The notes under the pieces: generated by a model | What the model saw: the letters and a program-made list of their open reading frames with translations, nothing else | Databases searched by the model: none | What the model was told of the DNA's origin: nothing | From: Glaciecola sp. UBA2563 | GTDB lineage: Bacteria; Pseudomonadota; Gammaproteobacteria; Enterobacterales; Alteromonadaceae | Assembly: GCA_002340325.1 (NCBI GenBank) | Contig: DDLV01000057.1 | Coordinates: 1-42,320, forward strand | DNA: 42,320 nucleotides | Reading direction: 5' to 3' | Shown here: positions 17,799-27,700 of the stretch, piece by piece | How positions within the stretch are numbered: the stretch's first letter is position 1 | Layout: each line of letters starts with the position of its first letter | Made by a program: the position numbers and the translations under genes

Positions 17799-17995
17799 GC
17801 TTGAAGCGTCTTTATTAGGGCCTATCCTGCATTGCATAGAGCGGTTTCAATCTCACTAAAAAATTCAATCCCGCACTAATATCTTGAATAGCCATTCATG
17901 CGCTAGTTAATTTCTAAGATAATGAATAAATACCCAATAAGAGTGGGCTAAAACGTGTTATTTTCACAAGCATTCAAATTTTTAAGGGATTATCA

Positions 17996-18730
17996 GTGAG
18001 GATTTGTGCTGCGCAACTTGCGCCAAGGGCCGGAAACATTGAGGAAAACATAGAACAACACCTCGCGCTTATTGATGCCGCGGTGCAAGAGCATATGGAT
18101 GTTATCTTCTTTCCAGAACTCTCATTAACCGGTTATGAACCTACATTATCGAAGGAGCTCGCTTTGGATGTAACCGATGAACGGTTGCATGTATTTCAGA
18201 AACTATGCGATGAAAAAGGAATTATAATAGGCGTTGGTGTACCAATAAAAACAGACACGCTTCCCCATATATCACTTCTGATTTTTCAAAAACGAATGCC
18301 TATTATTGCATACCATAAATACTTATTACACGAAGACGAGTTACCGTTTTTTTCAGCGGGCCCGGCACCTGTGATGCTCGATGTAAAAGATGAAAAGCTA
18401 ATGCTCACAATATGCTATGAAGCTCTTCAGCCGAGTCAAATGGACTTTGCAATTAATAATAATGCATCAATTTACGTGGCAAGCGTGGCCAAGACACAAA
18501 AGAACATCGAAGTTGCAGTCCCTTGTCTTTCCGACCTAGCTAGAGACAGCAAGATGTTCGTAGTTATGTCAAATTGCACGGGTTTGTGTGATAACTTTGA
18601 AGCCGCAGGCCAATCAACAGCGTTTCTAAAGGGAACAGGGAAGTCTGTAAATTTGGGTATGAAATCAGTAGGGATAATCGGTGTAGACACCAAAAAGCAA
18701 AGCCTCGTAAAGCGAATTATACCATGTTAA
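17996..18730 (+). CDS. Carbon-nitrogen hydrolase (nitrilase superfamily)
   Basis: Cytoplasmic amidase/nitrilase-fold enzyme of 244 residues. The catalytic triad is visible: Glu41 in VIFFPELSLTGYEP, Lys108 in AYHKYLLHEDE and Cys140 in LTICYEALQP. The substrate cannot be read from sequence; N-carbamoyl, omega-amide and other amide hydrolases share this pattern. The start is a GTG with AAGGGA seven bases upstream. It converges on the alpha-E/ATP-grasp operon across a hairpin terminator, so it is not in that operon, though an amide hydrolase next to a predicted amide-bond-forming system is suggestive. Confidence 0.88.
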   Translation: MRICAAQLAPRAGNIEENIEQHLALIDAAVQEHMDVIFFPELSLTGYEPTLSKELALDVTDERLHVFQKLCDEKGIIIGVGVPIKTDTLPHISLLIFQKRMPIIAYHKYLLHEDELPFFSAGPAPVMLDVKDEKLMLTICYEALQPSQMDFAINNNASIYVASVAKTQKNIEVAVPCLSDLARDSKMFVVMSNCTGLCDNFEAAGQSTAFLKGTGKSVNLGMKSVGIIGVDTKKQSLVKRIIPC

Positions 18731-18749
18731 CTAGGGCTACACGCCCTAG
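18731..18749. terminator. Hairpin between convergent genes, probable bidirectional terminator
   Basis: CTAGGGC-TACAC-GCCCTAG is a perfect 7-bp GC-rich stem with a 5-base loop. It starts directly after the nitrilase stop and lies 16 bases before the stop of the opposing alpha-E gene. The following T-run is weak on both strands. Confidence 0.65.
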
Positions 18750-18764
18750 ATTTGAAGTCTATTT

Positions 18765-19679
18765 TCAGAAATATTGTTCTGCAAGCTGATTGTGTATATC
18801 CGCAAAATCTATCTGTAGTTCATCAATAAAATCATGCAGTTTAGCGCCTTCAATTCTTTCGATGTTTTCAGCGTTTAAGTCTGAAATACTATGAGAAATG
18901 CGCGCAATCATTTCATCCGGTGATGGTAATTGATGAACGTACCTATCCATTGCTGATAGACACCAGTGAATTGAACGAGGAAAGTATTCATCGTATAACA
19001 TAAAATTTAGTACGTCTTTTGGTAGTACTTGCACGCCCATTCGTTGGCGATACATCTGATAGGCTGATAATGAGTGTAAAACGCTGATCCACTGTATATT
19101 TTCAAAAGGTAAATCAATCTCTTGTTGACTTCTAAAGGCAGTTCGAACGTCGATAATTCGGGATGTCATGTCAGCGCGTTCCAATGCTGAACCGATACGC
19201 CAAAAATAATAACCTGAATCATGGCTCATAGTCGCTTCCATAGTGCCAAAAATCAGAAAAGTCTGGTCGACAACTTCCTCTAAACTTTTCGTTCTTCCGC
19301 GTTTACTAGTAAAACTTGATCGTGTTTCTTCTATGTGCAGGTCAAGGCGGTTAATGATTTCCCATACTTCCCGTGGCACAACATCTCTTATGGTGCGCAT
19401 ATTATTTCTCGCTGCGTTCACGCAGTTCAAAATTGAAGAAGGGTTTCTTTTGTCAACGGTAAGGAATTTTAAAACGTTCTTTTCTGACGCTTCCTGATAA
19501 AAATTTGAGAACTCGTCTCTGCTACCAACAATGTCAAGTACTGGCTCCCACCGGGATGAAATTCCCTTCGGCAAATCCATTAACAAAAGGTTATTTACGT
19601 TTACCAAGCGAGCAATGTTGTCAGCGCGCTCTATGTACCGTGCTGTCCAATATAGCGTTTCGGCGACTCTCGATAACAT
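18765..19679 (-). CDS. Stand-alone alpha-E domain protein (DUF403)
   Basis: All-helical alpha-E protein of 304 residues, opening with the family signature MLSRVAETLYWTARYIERADNIARLVNVNN and containing WRIGSALERADMTSRIIDVR and DEYFPRSIHWCLSAMDRY. The domain is known mainly from its constant association with circularly permuted ATP-grasp and transglutaminase genes; its biochemical role is unresolved. The start has a strong AAGGAG site. It is the last gene of the five-gene minus-strand cluster, 115 bases after the ATP-grasp gene, with a short tandem repeat in the gap. Confidence 0.93.
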   Translation of the reverse strand: MLSRVAETLYWTARYIERADNIARLVNVNNLLLMDLPKGISSRWEPVLDIVGSRDEFSNFYQEASEKNVLKFLTVDKRNPSSILNCVNAARNNMRTIRDVVPREVWEIINRLDLHIEETRSSFTSKRGRTKSLEEVVDQTFLIFGTMEATMSHDSGYYFWRIGSALERADMTSRIIDVRTAFRSQQEIDLPFENIQWISVLHSLSAYQMYRQRMGVQVLPKDVLNFMLYDEYFPRSIHWCLSAMDRYVHQLPSPDEMIARISHSISDLNAENIERIEGAKLHDFIDELQIDFADIHNQLAEQYF

Positions 19680-19719
19680 TGTTTGCTCCTTAGTATTCTT
19701 TAATCAGTTAGTCCATGAT

Positions 19720-19751
19720 CTTTACGTGAACCGACCTTTACGTAAACCGAC
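19720..19751. repeat. Tandem 16-bp direct repeat between ATP-grasp and alpha-E genes
   Basis: Two adjacent copies, CTTTACGTGAACCGAC at 19720-19735 and CTTTACGTAAACCGAC at 19736-19751, differ at one base. They lie about 40-70 bases upstream of the alpha-E start codon. They might be a paired regulator site, or a simple duplication. Confidence 0.6.
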
Positions 19752-19794
19752 TCTGACTTTCCATTAAACCCTAATCAGTCAGATTCACCAATAA

Positions 19795-21267
19795 TCACTC
19801 CACTATCCACGTATCTTTGCTACCGCCACCTTGTGATGAATTGACGACGAGAGAACCTTTTACCATTGCAACTCTGGTAAGTCCGCCCGTTGTTACGTAG
19901 GTAGAATCTCCAGAAGATAAAATAAAGGGCCTCAAATCAACATGGCGGGGACCAACGCCTTCTTCAGTAAGCGTTGGCACGGTTGAAAGACTCAATGTGG
20001 GTTGAGCTATCCAGTTTCTCGGGTCGGCTTTGACCTGTGAAAGCGTTTCGCGCTGTTGTTTTTTGGTAGAATTAGGACCGATTAACAGACCATAACCACC
20101 AGATTCATTGGCTGGTTTTATGACTAAGTCGGCGATTTTGTCACACACATAAGACAAGTCATCGGGTTGATAACAGCGGTATGTTGGTACATTTGGTAGT
20201 TTTATTTCTTCACCAAGATAGTATTTGATCATATCAGGGACATAGGTATACACGACTTTATCATCTGCTACGCCTGCACCTGGCGAATTAACCAACGCAA
20301 CTTTTCCTTTTGACCAAGCGCGTAACAAGCCAGGTACGCCCAGCATTGATTCAGGATGGAATGCTTCAGGGTCCAAAAACATATCGTCAATTCTTCTATA
20401 GATGACGTCAACTCGTTTGAGCCCATCTATAGTTTTCATGTATACGCAGTCATCGTCTTCGACAGTTAAGTCTCTGCCCTCTACCAATTCGCATCCCATT
20501 TCCTGAGCAAGATATGCGTGTTCAAAATACGCACTGTTATAAATGCCAGGGGTCAATACAACAACCTCTGGTTTATCCTGTGGTCTCGGCGACATTGCCG
20601 TTAACATATTAAATAATTGCGAGGGATATTCATTGACAGGTAACACATTCAACTGTTCAAAAAGCTCAGGAAAAACTCTCTTAATGACAGAGCGGTTTTC
20701 GAGCATATACGAAACGCCTGAAGGCACACGTAAGTTATCTTCCAGCACATACATTACGCCATCACCACCGCGCACAAGATCGGAGCCGCATATATGCGCC
20801 CAAACATTATTTTTGGGTTTTATGCCGACGCACTGTTTCCTAAAATTAACGGATTTAGCCAAAAGCTCGGCCGGAAATACCTTATCTTTGACGATCTTTT
20901 GATCATGATAAACATCGTGTATAAAACAGTTTAATGCTTCAACGCGTTGAATGAGGCCTTCTTCAATTTTCTGCCACTCCTTGCGCTGAATGACTCTTGG
21001 AATAATATCTAACGGCCACGCCCTATCAATAGAGCTCCCCTCGCCGTATACGGTAAATGTAATGCCCATTTCCTTGATAACGACTTCCGCAGCCGCTTGA
21101 GAAGCATCAAGTTCTGATCGCGTGAAACTGGCAAGATAATTCATAAGATCTTGCGTGAATGGGCGACCTTTACCTTTTGTCCCCACAAACTCGTCGTAGA
21201 GTCCATCGCAAACGTACGATTGCCAATGTGAAAGCGTTACATTTTGTTTTTGCGTCTGTCGTTGCAT
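19795..21267 (-). CDS. Circularly permuted type 2 ATP-grasp protein (predicted amide/peptide ligase)
   Basis: Predicted ATP-dependent carboxylate-amine ligase of 490 residues. Family features are present: YGEGSSIDRAWPLDIIPR, CGSDLVRGGDGVMYVLEDNLRVPSGVSYMLENR, RRIDDMFLDPE, the nucleotide-binding strand and loop LVIKPANESGGYGLLIGP (Lys384, Gly loop 390-393), VDLRPFIL, and the terminal SSQGGGSKDTWIVE. All look intact, so this is probably the active ligase of the cluster. It starts 18 bases after the transglutaminase stop. The molecules it joins are unknown. Confidence 0.93.
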   Translation of the reverse strand: MQRQTQKQNVTLSHWQSYVCDGLYDEFVGTKGKGRPFTQDLMNYLASFTRSELDASQAAAEVVIKEMGITFTVYGEGSSIDRAWPLDIIPRVIQRKEWQKIEEGLIQRVEALNCFIHDVYHDQKIVKDKVFPAELLAKSVNFRKQCVGIKPKNNVWAHICGSDLVRGGDGVMYVLEDNLRVPSGVSYMLENRSVIKRVFPELFEQLNVLPVNEYPSQLFNMLTAMSPRPQDKPEVVVLTPGIYNSAYFEHAYLAQEMGCELVEGRDLTVEDDDCVYMKTIDGLKRVDVIYRRIDDMFLDPEAFHPESMLGVPGLLRAWSKGKVALVNSPGAGVADDKVVYTYVPDMIKYYLGEEIKLPNVPTYRCYQPDDLSYVCDKIADLVIKPANESGGYGLLIGPNSTKKQQRETLSQVKADPRNWIAQPTLSLSTVPTLTEEGVGPRHVDLRPFILSSGDSTYVTTGGLTRVAMVKGSLVVNSSQGGGSKDTWIVE

Positions 21268-21285
21268 ATCCCGTTTTCCGAAAAG

Positions 21286-22161
21286 CTAAATCCTTGTCAT
21301 GTCTACAGCAACTGAGAGTCGTTGCGAACCACCGCCAAACATAACCCCTTTAAGAGGAGTCACGTCAGAAAAATCTCGACCTACTGCAAGAACAACATGC
21401 TGTTCCTGCGGTTGAATATTATTTGTTGGGTCGAAGTCCAACCAGCCAATAGTAGGCACAAAAAGTGAAACCCATGCATGGCTTGCATCTGCGCCAACGA
21501 GTTTTTCCTGTCCTGGCGGTGGGAGGGTTTCGATATACCCACTTACGTAGCGCGCAGCGAGTCCCAAACCGCGTAGGCAGGCTATTGCCAAATGCGCAAA
21601 GTCCTGACATACGCCTTTTTTATGCTTAAATACATCAACCAATGGCGTGTTAATTGTGCTGAACTGCGAATCAAAAGCAAAGTCCTGATAAATCTTTCCC
21701 ATTAACTCTTCACACGCTTCAATTATTGGACGATTCGGCGTGAACGATGTCAATGCATAATCGACCATTTGTTGGTTAGCCGTGGTCAATGAGGTGGAAA
21801 TTACGTAGGGCAAGGCATCTAAATAATCATTATCAAATGGATTTGCCAGCTCTTCACGCACAGATTCCCAAGATATGTTTTTGGCAAATAGGTCATTCGC
21901 TTGTGCAGCAATGACTTCAACTTCACTGATTGCAGTTACTTCCATGACTTTGTGCTGCGTAGGCACTTCAAAGACGGTAACTATGTTTGCAAAGCGGTCA
22001 CGTACCTTAACTGCGTAATCAGGCGTTGGCGTAACGATTAATTGGGTATGCAAACAAGTTTGGTTATGCAGGTTTAATGGCGTTAGACGCGCGTGATTTT
22101 GCGTCAACGATACATCTTTTGAATATTTGTAGGTGGTCTTGTGCTCAATTCTATATTTCAT
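21286..22161 (-). CDS. Transglutaminase-like cysteine protease family protein
   Basis: Cytoplasmic transglutaminase-fold protein of 291 residues without signal peptide. An N-terminal beta domain (MKYRIEHKTTYKYSKDVSLTQ, typical of the bacterial transglutaminase N domain) precedes the catalytic core with Cys185 in KGVCQDFAHLA, His228 in DASHAWVSLFVP and Asp244 in WLDFDPTNN. In this genomic context such enzymes are thought to be peptidases or amidases rather than cross-linkers. The start overlaps the stop of the ATP-grasp/alpha-E fusion by four bases, showing translational coupling. Confidence 0.93.
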   Translation of the reverse strand: MKYRIEHKTTYKYSKDVSLTQNHARLTPLNLHNQTCLHTQLIVTPTPDYAVKVRDRFANIVTVFEVPTQHKVMEVTAISEVEVIAAQANDLFAKNISWESVREELANPFDNDYLDALPYVISTSLTTANQQMVDYALTSFTPNRPIIEACEELMGKIYQDFAFDSQFSTINTPLVDVFKHKKGVCQDFAHLAIACLRGLGLAARYVSGYIETLPPPGQEKLVGADASHAWVSLFVPTIGWLDFDPTNNIQPQEQHVVLAVGRDFSDVTPLKGVMFGGGSQRLSVAVDMTRI

Positions 22162-24719
22162 TCTTTCTCAGCCGCCTGTTTGTTTTCACTTTCAACTGAT
22201 TCACTATCAGATGACTCAGACATCACCGCCCAAGGTCGCTTGTTGGCGACTTTTGTATGGGTAAAGAATTGCGTATTAAGTAAATCAGAAAAATGCTTCA
22301 AATCATGTCGAAGCAGTGCAGTCAAGCTGAGTAAATTGCTACGGCAACCGTTTTCTGCGCTAGCTAGCACAGTTGCATCGCTGAGGTGACAATCGGCTTT
22401 AAACTTCAGCAGTAGTTTATCGATACTGGCTAAACTGCCTAAGTGCGGTTTATCCGGTAAAAAGTTATTTAATGCCATCAACTGATCAATCTGAAAGGCA
22501 ATTGACCTTGGGTATTCATATGCAAGCACGAGTAATTCTATGCCAGTTGAAACACTTTGATGCATTCGATATCGCCTTCGGTGTGTCACAGAGCTTACTT
22601 GACTTGTAAGTAGAATATCTAGGGCATAGCGTTGGTCCTCGCGGGATAATTCCTCGCCAAGCATTGTTTCCATTGAGCCAAACAAACACTTGAGTCGCTC
22701 GCAACGAATGCCCATGTCAAACATAAAATCGCCAGTGTTATTAGAAAGACTGTCGGCTAATGAGCCTCTAAAGGCCATGACCAATGAAATAATTCGGTCG
22801 ATCGCAGACTGCATAACGTGAATGCTAGCGCTGGTATGCATTCTTTCTAGGCGTCGCCATTCAGTCTCGAGGTGTTCGAGTATGCGTTGACTGTCATATG
22901 AAAGCAATTCTCGCACATCTCGCGCCATCGAACAGACGGAAGAAAGCGTATTGTATAGACTTCCTGTCAGTGCTTTGTTGGTGATAGTCTCATATCCCAA
23001 CTGTTTAGAAAGTGGTTTTTCTTTCGGTTTTGTATTTTTCTTTTCGGCGTTAAACGGTGCTATTAGTCGTTGATCAATTATGCCTCTTGCCAGTATTTCT
23101 AATGCATTGGTAGCACGGTAGTTTGGATACATAGTCCATTCCGTGTACCGGTCAAAAAACACGCGCAGCAATCGACAAGTATTTTCGGTTCGTTCGATAG
23201 AGGCACCAAGCCTATAAAGGTTCTCGGCAGTGCGGCTAGGAATATAGCCTTCCATCAATGCCATATCACCAGATTTTTCGGTAATTTCGGGTAGGCGAAG
23301 TTTTTCCTCGCTGATGTTGTCTGGATTAAAGCACTGCACCCACGTGTCTTTGATTTGGATACCGCTGCCGCGTCGTTTACCACCAACGGTAATGCACAAA
23401 GCTGAGGGTAAAACAGTTGTCTGTCCCTGGTGACAAAGCGCAAAACACCGAAACACCACTGGCATCTGCACCAGTTTGTCTTGATGCCAAAAAGGTACTT
23501 GCTTAAGTTTCACTTTTTGTCTGAAAAACAGGTTTTCAGTGTTTTGCTCAGACATGATTTCACTGATCTTGGCGGCGTTTGTCGCACCATCTAATTTGAG
23601 TGTCGGATCGCTGTAGCTGCGCAGTTCCAGACTTTCCAATGCGGATAAATTAACCTCGTTTGCTGCAAATGCTTGGGGCTGCTTAATGGTAAGTTGTTGA
23701 CCGTGGAGAGTTTCAGAGAGTACGCTAAGTCGATTTTGAATTGCCGGGATTTGTAATAAACCACATCCATAGTTATTAAGCAGAGCGACATTTCCACTAC
23801 GGATGGCATGTAATAATCCGGGAATGCCATAAATTGAATACTCTGTTTGCTCGAGTGAATCTAATGCACTGTCTTCAATCCATCTTATGACAACATCCAC
23901 TTTCTTAAGGCCATTAAGAGCCTTTAGCCACAACGAGCCTTTACGTACAGTAAGATCTGTACTTTTTACCAATGTATGGCCAAGGTACGTGGCTAGATAA
24001 ACTTGTTCCGAATAATATTGGTCAGTAGGCCCCTTAGTTAAAATAACCACTCTAGCATCTGGTGCATGTTGCGTCTGCGCGCTTATAGCATTGTTAACTT
24101 GCTGGAAAAAATTGGCGACGCGTTCTACGCCACATTGTCGGAATTCTTCACTCATGACGCGCCGTGAAATAATCCTATTCTCTAATAACAGACCCATACC
24201 ACGAGGAAACTGACAGTGATCCTGCAATGCAAATAGCTCATTGTCTTCTGTAATACCGATATCTACAGCGAAAAAGAATAATGATGCAGGAAACTGCCGA
24301 TAGTCGCTTTCTCCCTGATATTGTGGATGTGAAAACAGCTGTTTGCCGTTAATGCCATTGTTTAGCAGTAAATTTTTATCATTGACAATATCACCGAGAA
24401 TATCATTAAGAAGATGTGCTCGCTGTTTGAGCCCAAAATCTATTTGTTGCCAAGTCTCAGAGTCCAGAAGATGCGGAATTGGGTCGAGCCGCCATTGACC
24501 GTTATAACTACCGTCGATGAAACCATTGCTTCTCATCAACCGCACAATTTCGCTAGAACGCGCGTGCAAGTCATCGTTTGAAAGCTGACTAAGTTGGCGG
24601 TAAAGCACTTCTTGCATAGTATTGTTGTCATGCATGTTTGCTTTATTAAGCTCACAAAATTGTGTGAACCAATTATCAGATGTCATGCTTTGTGCTGCAT
24701 TACTGTCAGGCTGATTCAT
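22158..24719 (-). CDS. Circularly permuted ATP-grasp / alpha-E fusion protein
   Basis: Two-domain protein of about 853 residues. The first half is ATP-grasp type 2-like (FVDGSYNGQWRLDPIPHLLD, CQFPRGMGLLLENRIISRRVM, VVIRWIEDSALDSLE, IKDTWVQCF), the second an alpha-E domain (SRTAENLYRLGASIERTENTCRLLRVFFDR through LLVLAYEYPRSIAFQIDQLMALN). In the ATP-grasp part the Lys strand and glycine loop seen in the neighbouring ligase (VIKPANESGGYG) have no clear equivalent; the aligned region reads roughly LESLELRSYSDP. This copy may be catalytically weak or a regulatory partner. The ATG at 24719 overlaps the preceding gene's stop (ATGA); a start at 24818 inside that gene is less likely. Confidence 0.9.
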   Translation of the reverse strand: MNQPDSNAAQSMTSDNWFTQFCELNKANMHDNNTMQEVLYRQLSQLSNDDLHARSSEIVRLMRSNGFIDGSYNGQWRLDPIPHLLDSETWQQIDFGLKQRAHLLNDILGDIVNDKNLLLNNGINGKQLFSHPQYQGESDYRQFPASLFFFAVDIGITEDNELFALQDHCQFPRGMGLLLENRIISRRVMSEEFRQCGVERVANFFQQVNNAISAQTQHAPDARVVILTKGPTDQYYSEQVYLATYLGHTLVKSTDLTVRKGSLWLKALNGLKKVDVVIRWIEDSALDSLEQTEYSIYGIPGLLHAIRSGNVALLNNYGCGLLQIPAIQNRLSVLSETLHGQQLTIKQPQAFAANEVNLSALESLELRSYSDPTLKLDGATNAAKISEIMSEQNTENLFFRQKVKLKQVPFWHQDKLVQMPVVFRCFALCHQGQTTVLPSALCITVGGKRRGSGIQIKDTWVQCFNPDNISEEKLRLPEITEKSGDMALMEGYIPSRTAENLYRLGASIERTENTCRLLRVFFDRYTEWTMYPNYRATNALEILARGIIDQRLIAPFNAEKKNTKPKEKPLSKQLGYETITNKALTGSLYNTLSSVCSMARDVRELLSYDSQRILEHLETEWRRLERMHTSASIHVMQSAIDRIISLVMAFRGSLADSLSNNTGDFMFDMGIRCERLKCLFGSMETMLGEELSREDQRYALDILLTSQVSSVTHRRRYRMHQSVSTGIELLVLAYEYPRSIAFQIDQLMALNNFLPDKPHLGSLASIDKLLLKFKADCHLSDATVLASAENGCRSNLLSLTALLRHDLKHFSDLLNTQFFTHTKVANKRPWAVMSESSDSESVESENKQAAEKE

Positions 24720-27700
24720 ACGTTTGGAGCTCTTCTCATATCGAGGGTAAATGGATATTCGGGGTGCGGCACCTCGTCTTCGGGAATTTTGAATTCTTTT
24801 CCTTGCCGCCGTTGCCACTCGCGCATATCAGTATCCTCGATTGCTTCATCAGCAGGAACGAATAAATTCGGTGGTGTGTGACCATGTTCCCAAAACCTCG
24901 CTATACGCCGGCCTTCTGCTTCAAATGCATTAATTGGATAAGTTGTGAAATTTCTGCCACCTGGATGGCTTACATGATAGGTAAAGCCGCCAATAGACCG
25001 ACCGCTCCACTTGTCATAGACATCAAAAACTAGTGGAGCATGTACACCAATCGTGGGATGAAGGGCCGATGGCGGCTGCCATGCTCTAAATCTGATCCCT
25101 GCAATCGCAATACTTCCCGTCGCATCATAGGTAAGCGGTACTTTACGGCCATTGCAACTTATCACGTAACGATCTTCAGTGATGTTAGTGACATTCAGTT
25201 GAACTCTTTCAAGTGAGGAATCTACAAAGCGAGAAGTGCCGGATGTCGACATTTCTTCTCCCAACACGTGCCAAGGTTCTATTGCAGTAAACAATTCGAG
25301 TTTAAGGTCGCCTATTTGCCTGCTGCCAACACGTGGAAATCTAAACTCAAAGAAGGGGTCAAACCAATCAAATCGCACACCATATCCATCAGCTTGCATT
25401 TGCTCACATACGTCTTTAATGTCCTGTTGCACAAAAAAGGGCAATAAAAACTTATCGTGTAAGGCAGTGCCCCAACGTTTTAGTTTTCTGTGATACGGTT
25501 TTTCCCAGAACCAGGCAAGCAGTGTTCGCAAAAACAGCATCTGCATCAGACTCATTTGCGCATGTGGTGGCATCTCAAACCCTCTAAACTCAACTAGGCC
25601 AAGCCTGCCAGTCGCTGAGTCAGGGCTGTATAGTTTATCGATGCAGAACTCAGACCTATGTGTATTGCCAGTGAGGTCGGTTAACAAATGGCGAAGCAAC
25701 CTATCCGCTATCCACGGCTGTGCAACCTCTCCATTAGGAATCTGTGAAAACGCGATTTCTAGCTCATACAGTCGTTCATCTCTCGCCTCATCAACGCGTG
25801 GTGCTTGGCTTGTAGGACCAATAAATAAGCTGGAGAAAAGATAAGAAAGGCCAGGGTGATGCTGCCAAAACGTAATAAAACTGCGCAGCACATCGGGTCG
25901 CCTTATAAATGGGCTCTTTAACACATTGGCGCCGCCCATTGTAACGTGATTGCCACCACCGGTGCCCGTATGACGCCCATCTAGCATGAATTTTTCGGTG
26001 CCGAGCCGCGATTCTTTTGCTAATTCGTAGAGCTGCGTAACTGTATTGACCAAACTTCGCCAGTTTGACATTGGATGAATGTTGACTTCTATAACCCCTG
26101 GGTCTGGCGTTACAGCAAATTTGTTGACACGAGAATCAAAGGGTGGCGTATAGCCTTCAATGACCAGTGGTACTTTGATCGTTGCTGCTACGGTTTCCAA
26201 TGCATTAAGCAACAAAGCATAGTGTTCAAATGCTTGTAGCGGCGGCATAAAAACGCACATATTACCATTGCGAATTTCGATGCACATTGCGGTCAATAAA
26301 GACGTATCACCAACGTAACCGCGTTGCTTGTTGGGCATGTTTTCAAATTTTTCAGGAATTGCGGAAGGATCTCTGTCAGGTATAAATGACGGTGAACCAA
26401 TTCTCTTAAGTGGAAGGCGATAGCCCATTGGAGAATCACCAGGCGCTAGAAAGCAGTGATTACGCCTAAAAGACCATAAACAGCTCTGCCAGCCATCATA
26501 GTTTTCATCATAGGTGAGTGGGATTACGATACCTACTGGCTTATCGAGGCCACGCTCCATTTTGGCTAAGAATTGTTGTCTGGACATCGCATCCAACAAT
26601 TCATCCTGTTCAGGTGCAACGTCCATTTCAACGGGCAAACTGCCCTCTTGCCACAAGTGATAAATTACATCTTCATATGCTTGCACAATAACAGACGCAT
26701 CTAGCCCAAGTTTTTCGACTAGGCCGTTTGCAAGATCGCTGACTTGTGAAATCGTCGCATTGCCGGATTTCGTAGGGTCTGCAAGTAGCTTAGAATTGTC
26801 CCAAAGCGCCTGTCCATCTTTACGCCAGTAATGTGCGTATTGCCATCGAGGTAATGGTTCGCCAGGATACCATTTGCCCTGACCAAAATGGCTAAATCCG
26901 CCGCTGGTAAAAGTGTTAGTCATGCGCGTATAAATTTCAAACGCTAACGCACGTTTTTCTTCGCCATCTGCAGCCGTGTTCCATTGTTCGCTTTCCATAT
27001 CGTCAATCGATACAAAAGTAGGCTCTCCACCCATGGTCAGCTCTATTCCCAATGCATCGAGTTTCTTATCAACAACATCGCCAAGTTGTTGAATACCCGA
27101 CCACTGTGCATCGGTGTATGGTTTTGTTACGCGGGGCGGCTCGTGCAAACGGCGCACTTCGTTACTGTAATTTAGTGTCGATTCACACTTGTCAATGGCG
27201 CCAGTGACGGGTGCCGCGGAAGATGGTTCAGGTGTGCACGCAAGCGGAATATGTCCTTCGCCTGCAAACAAGCCTGATGTCGGATCCAAGCCAATCCAGC
27301 CTGCACCAGGAATATATACCTCGCACCAAGCGTGCAAATCGGTGAAGTCCTCTTCAGGACCGCTTGGCCCATCGATATTTTTTTCATCTGGTTTTAACTG
27401 CACCAGATATCCAGATACGAATCTTGCCGCTAATCCTAAATGACGAAATATTTGCACCAAAAGCCACGAAGAATCTCTGCAAGAACCCGATTTTAGTTTG
27501 AGGGTTTCGTCAGGCGTTTGCACTCCGGGATCGAGACGGATGTTGTAACTGATTAACTCGTATATTGCCTTATTTACGGCTACCAAAAAATCAACTGTCG
27601 GCGTTGGTTCTTTCGGCGCACATTTAGCAATTAATTTATGAACGGCATCACTCAGTTCGATTTTTTCAAGATAAGGTAAAACATCATGCAGAGTGCGCTT

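Larger units (their letters stand above)
17693..17872. repeat. Long inverted-repeat element, locus 1, with two CsrA/RsmE-type hairpins in the core
   Basis: This 180-base element fills most of the 365-base gap between the divergent TPR lipoprotein and nitrilase genes. Outer arms GGGATTGAATTTTTTAGT (17693-17710) and its exact complement (17855-17872) pair perfectly over 18 bases. A second paired block, ATGCAGGATAGGCC plus TAATAAAG (about 17731-17753 against 17810-17832), has one mismatch in 23. Between them are two small hairpins: CAAAAAAC-AAGGAT-GTTTTTTG (17758-17779) and CACA-TGGA-TGTG (17788-17799), each displaying a GGA loop, and AGCG boxes. The core matches elements at 28322-28494 and at the end of the window, while the arms do not. 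No protein-coding content is apparent. Confidence 0.85.

Noticed and set aside
17693..17872. Insertion-sequence remnant or MITE as the explanation of the long inverted repeats
   Set aside because: No target-site duplication could be seen, arms differ between loci while the core is shared, which is the reverse of what is expected for a MITE. Not fully excluded.
24594..24881. Plus-strand frame across the junction of the first two operon genes
   Set aside because: Antisense to two confidently identified proteins and without recognisable features.
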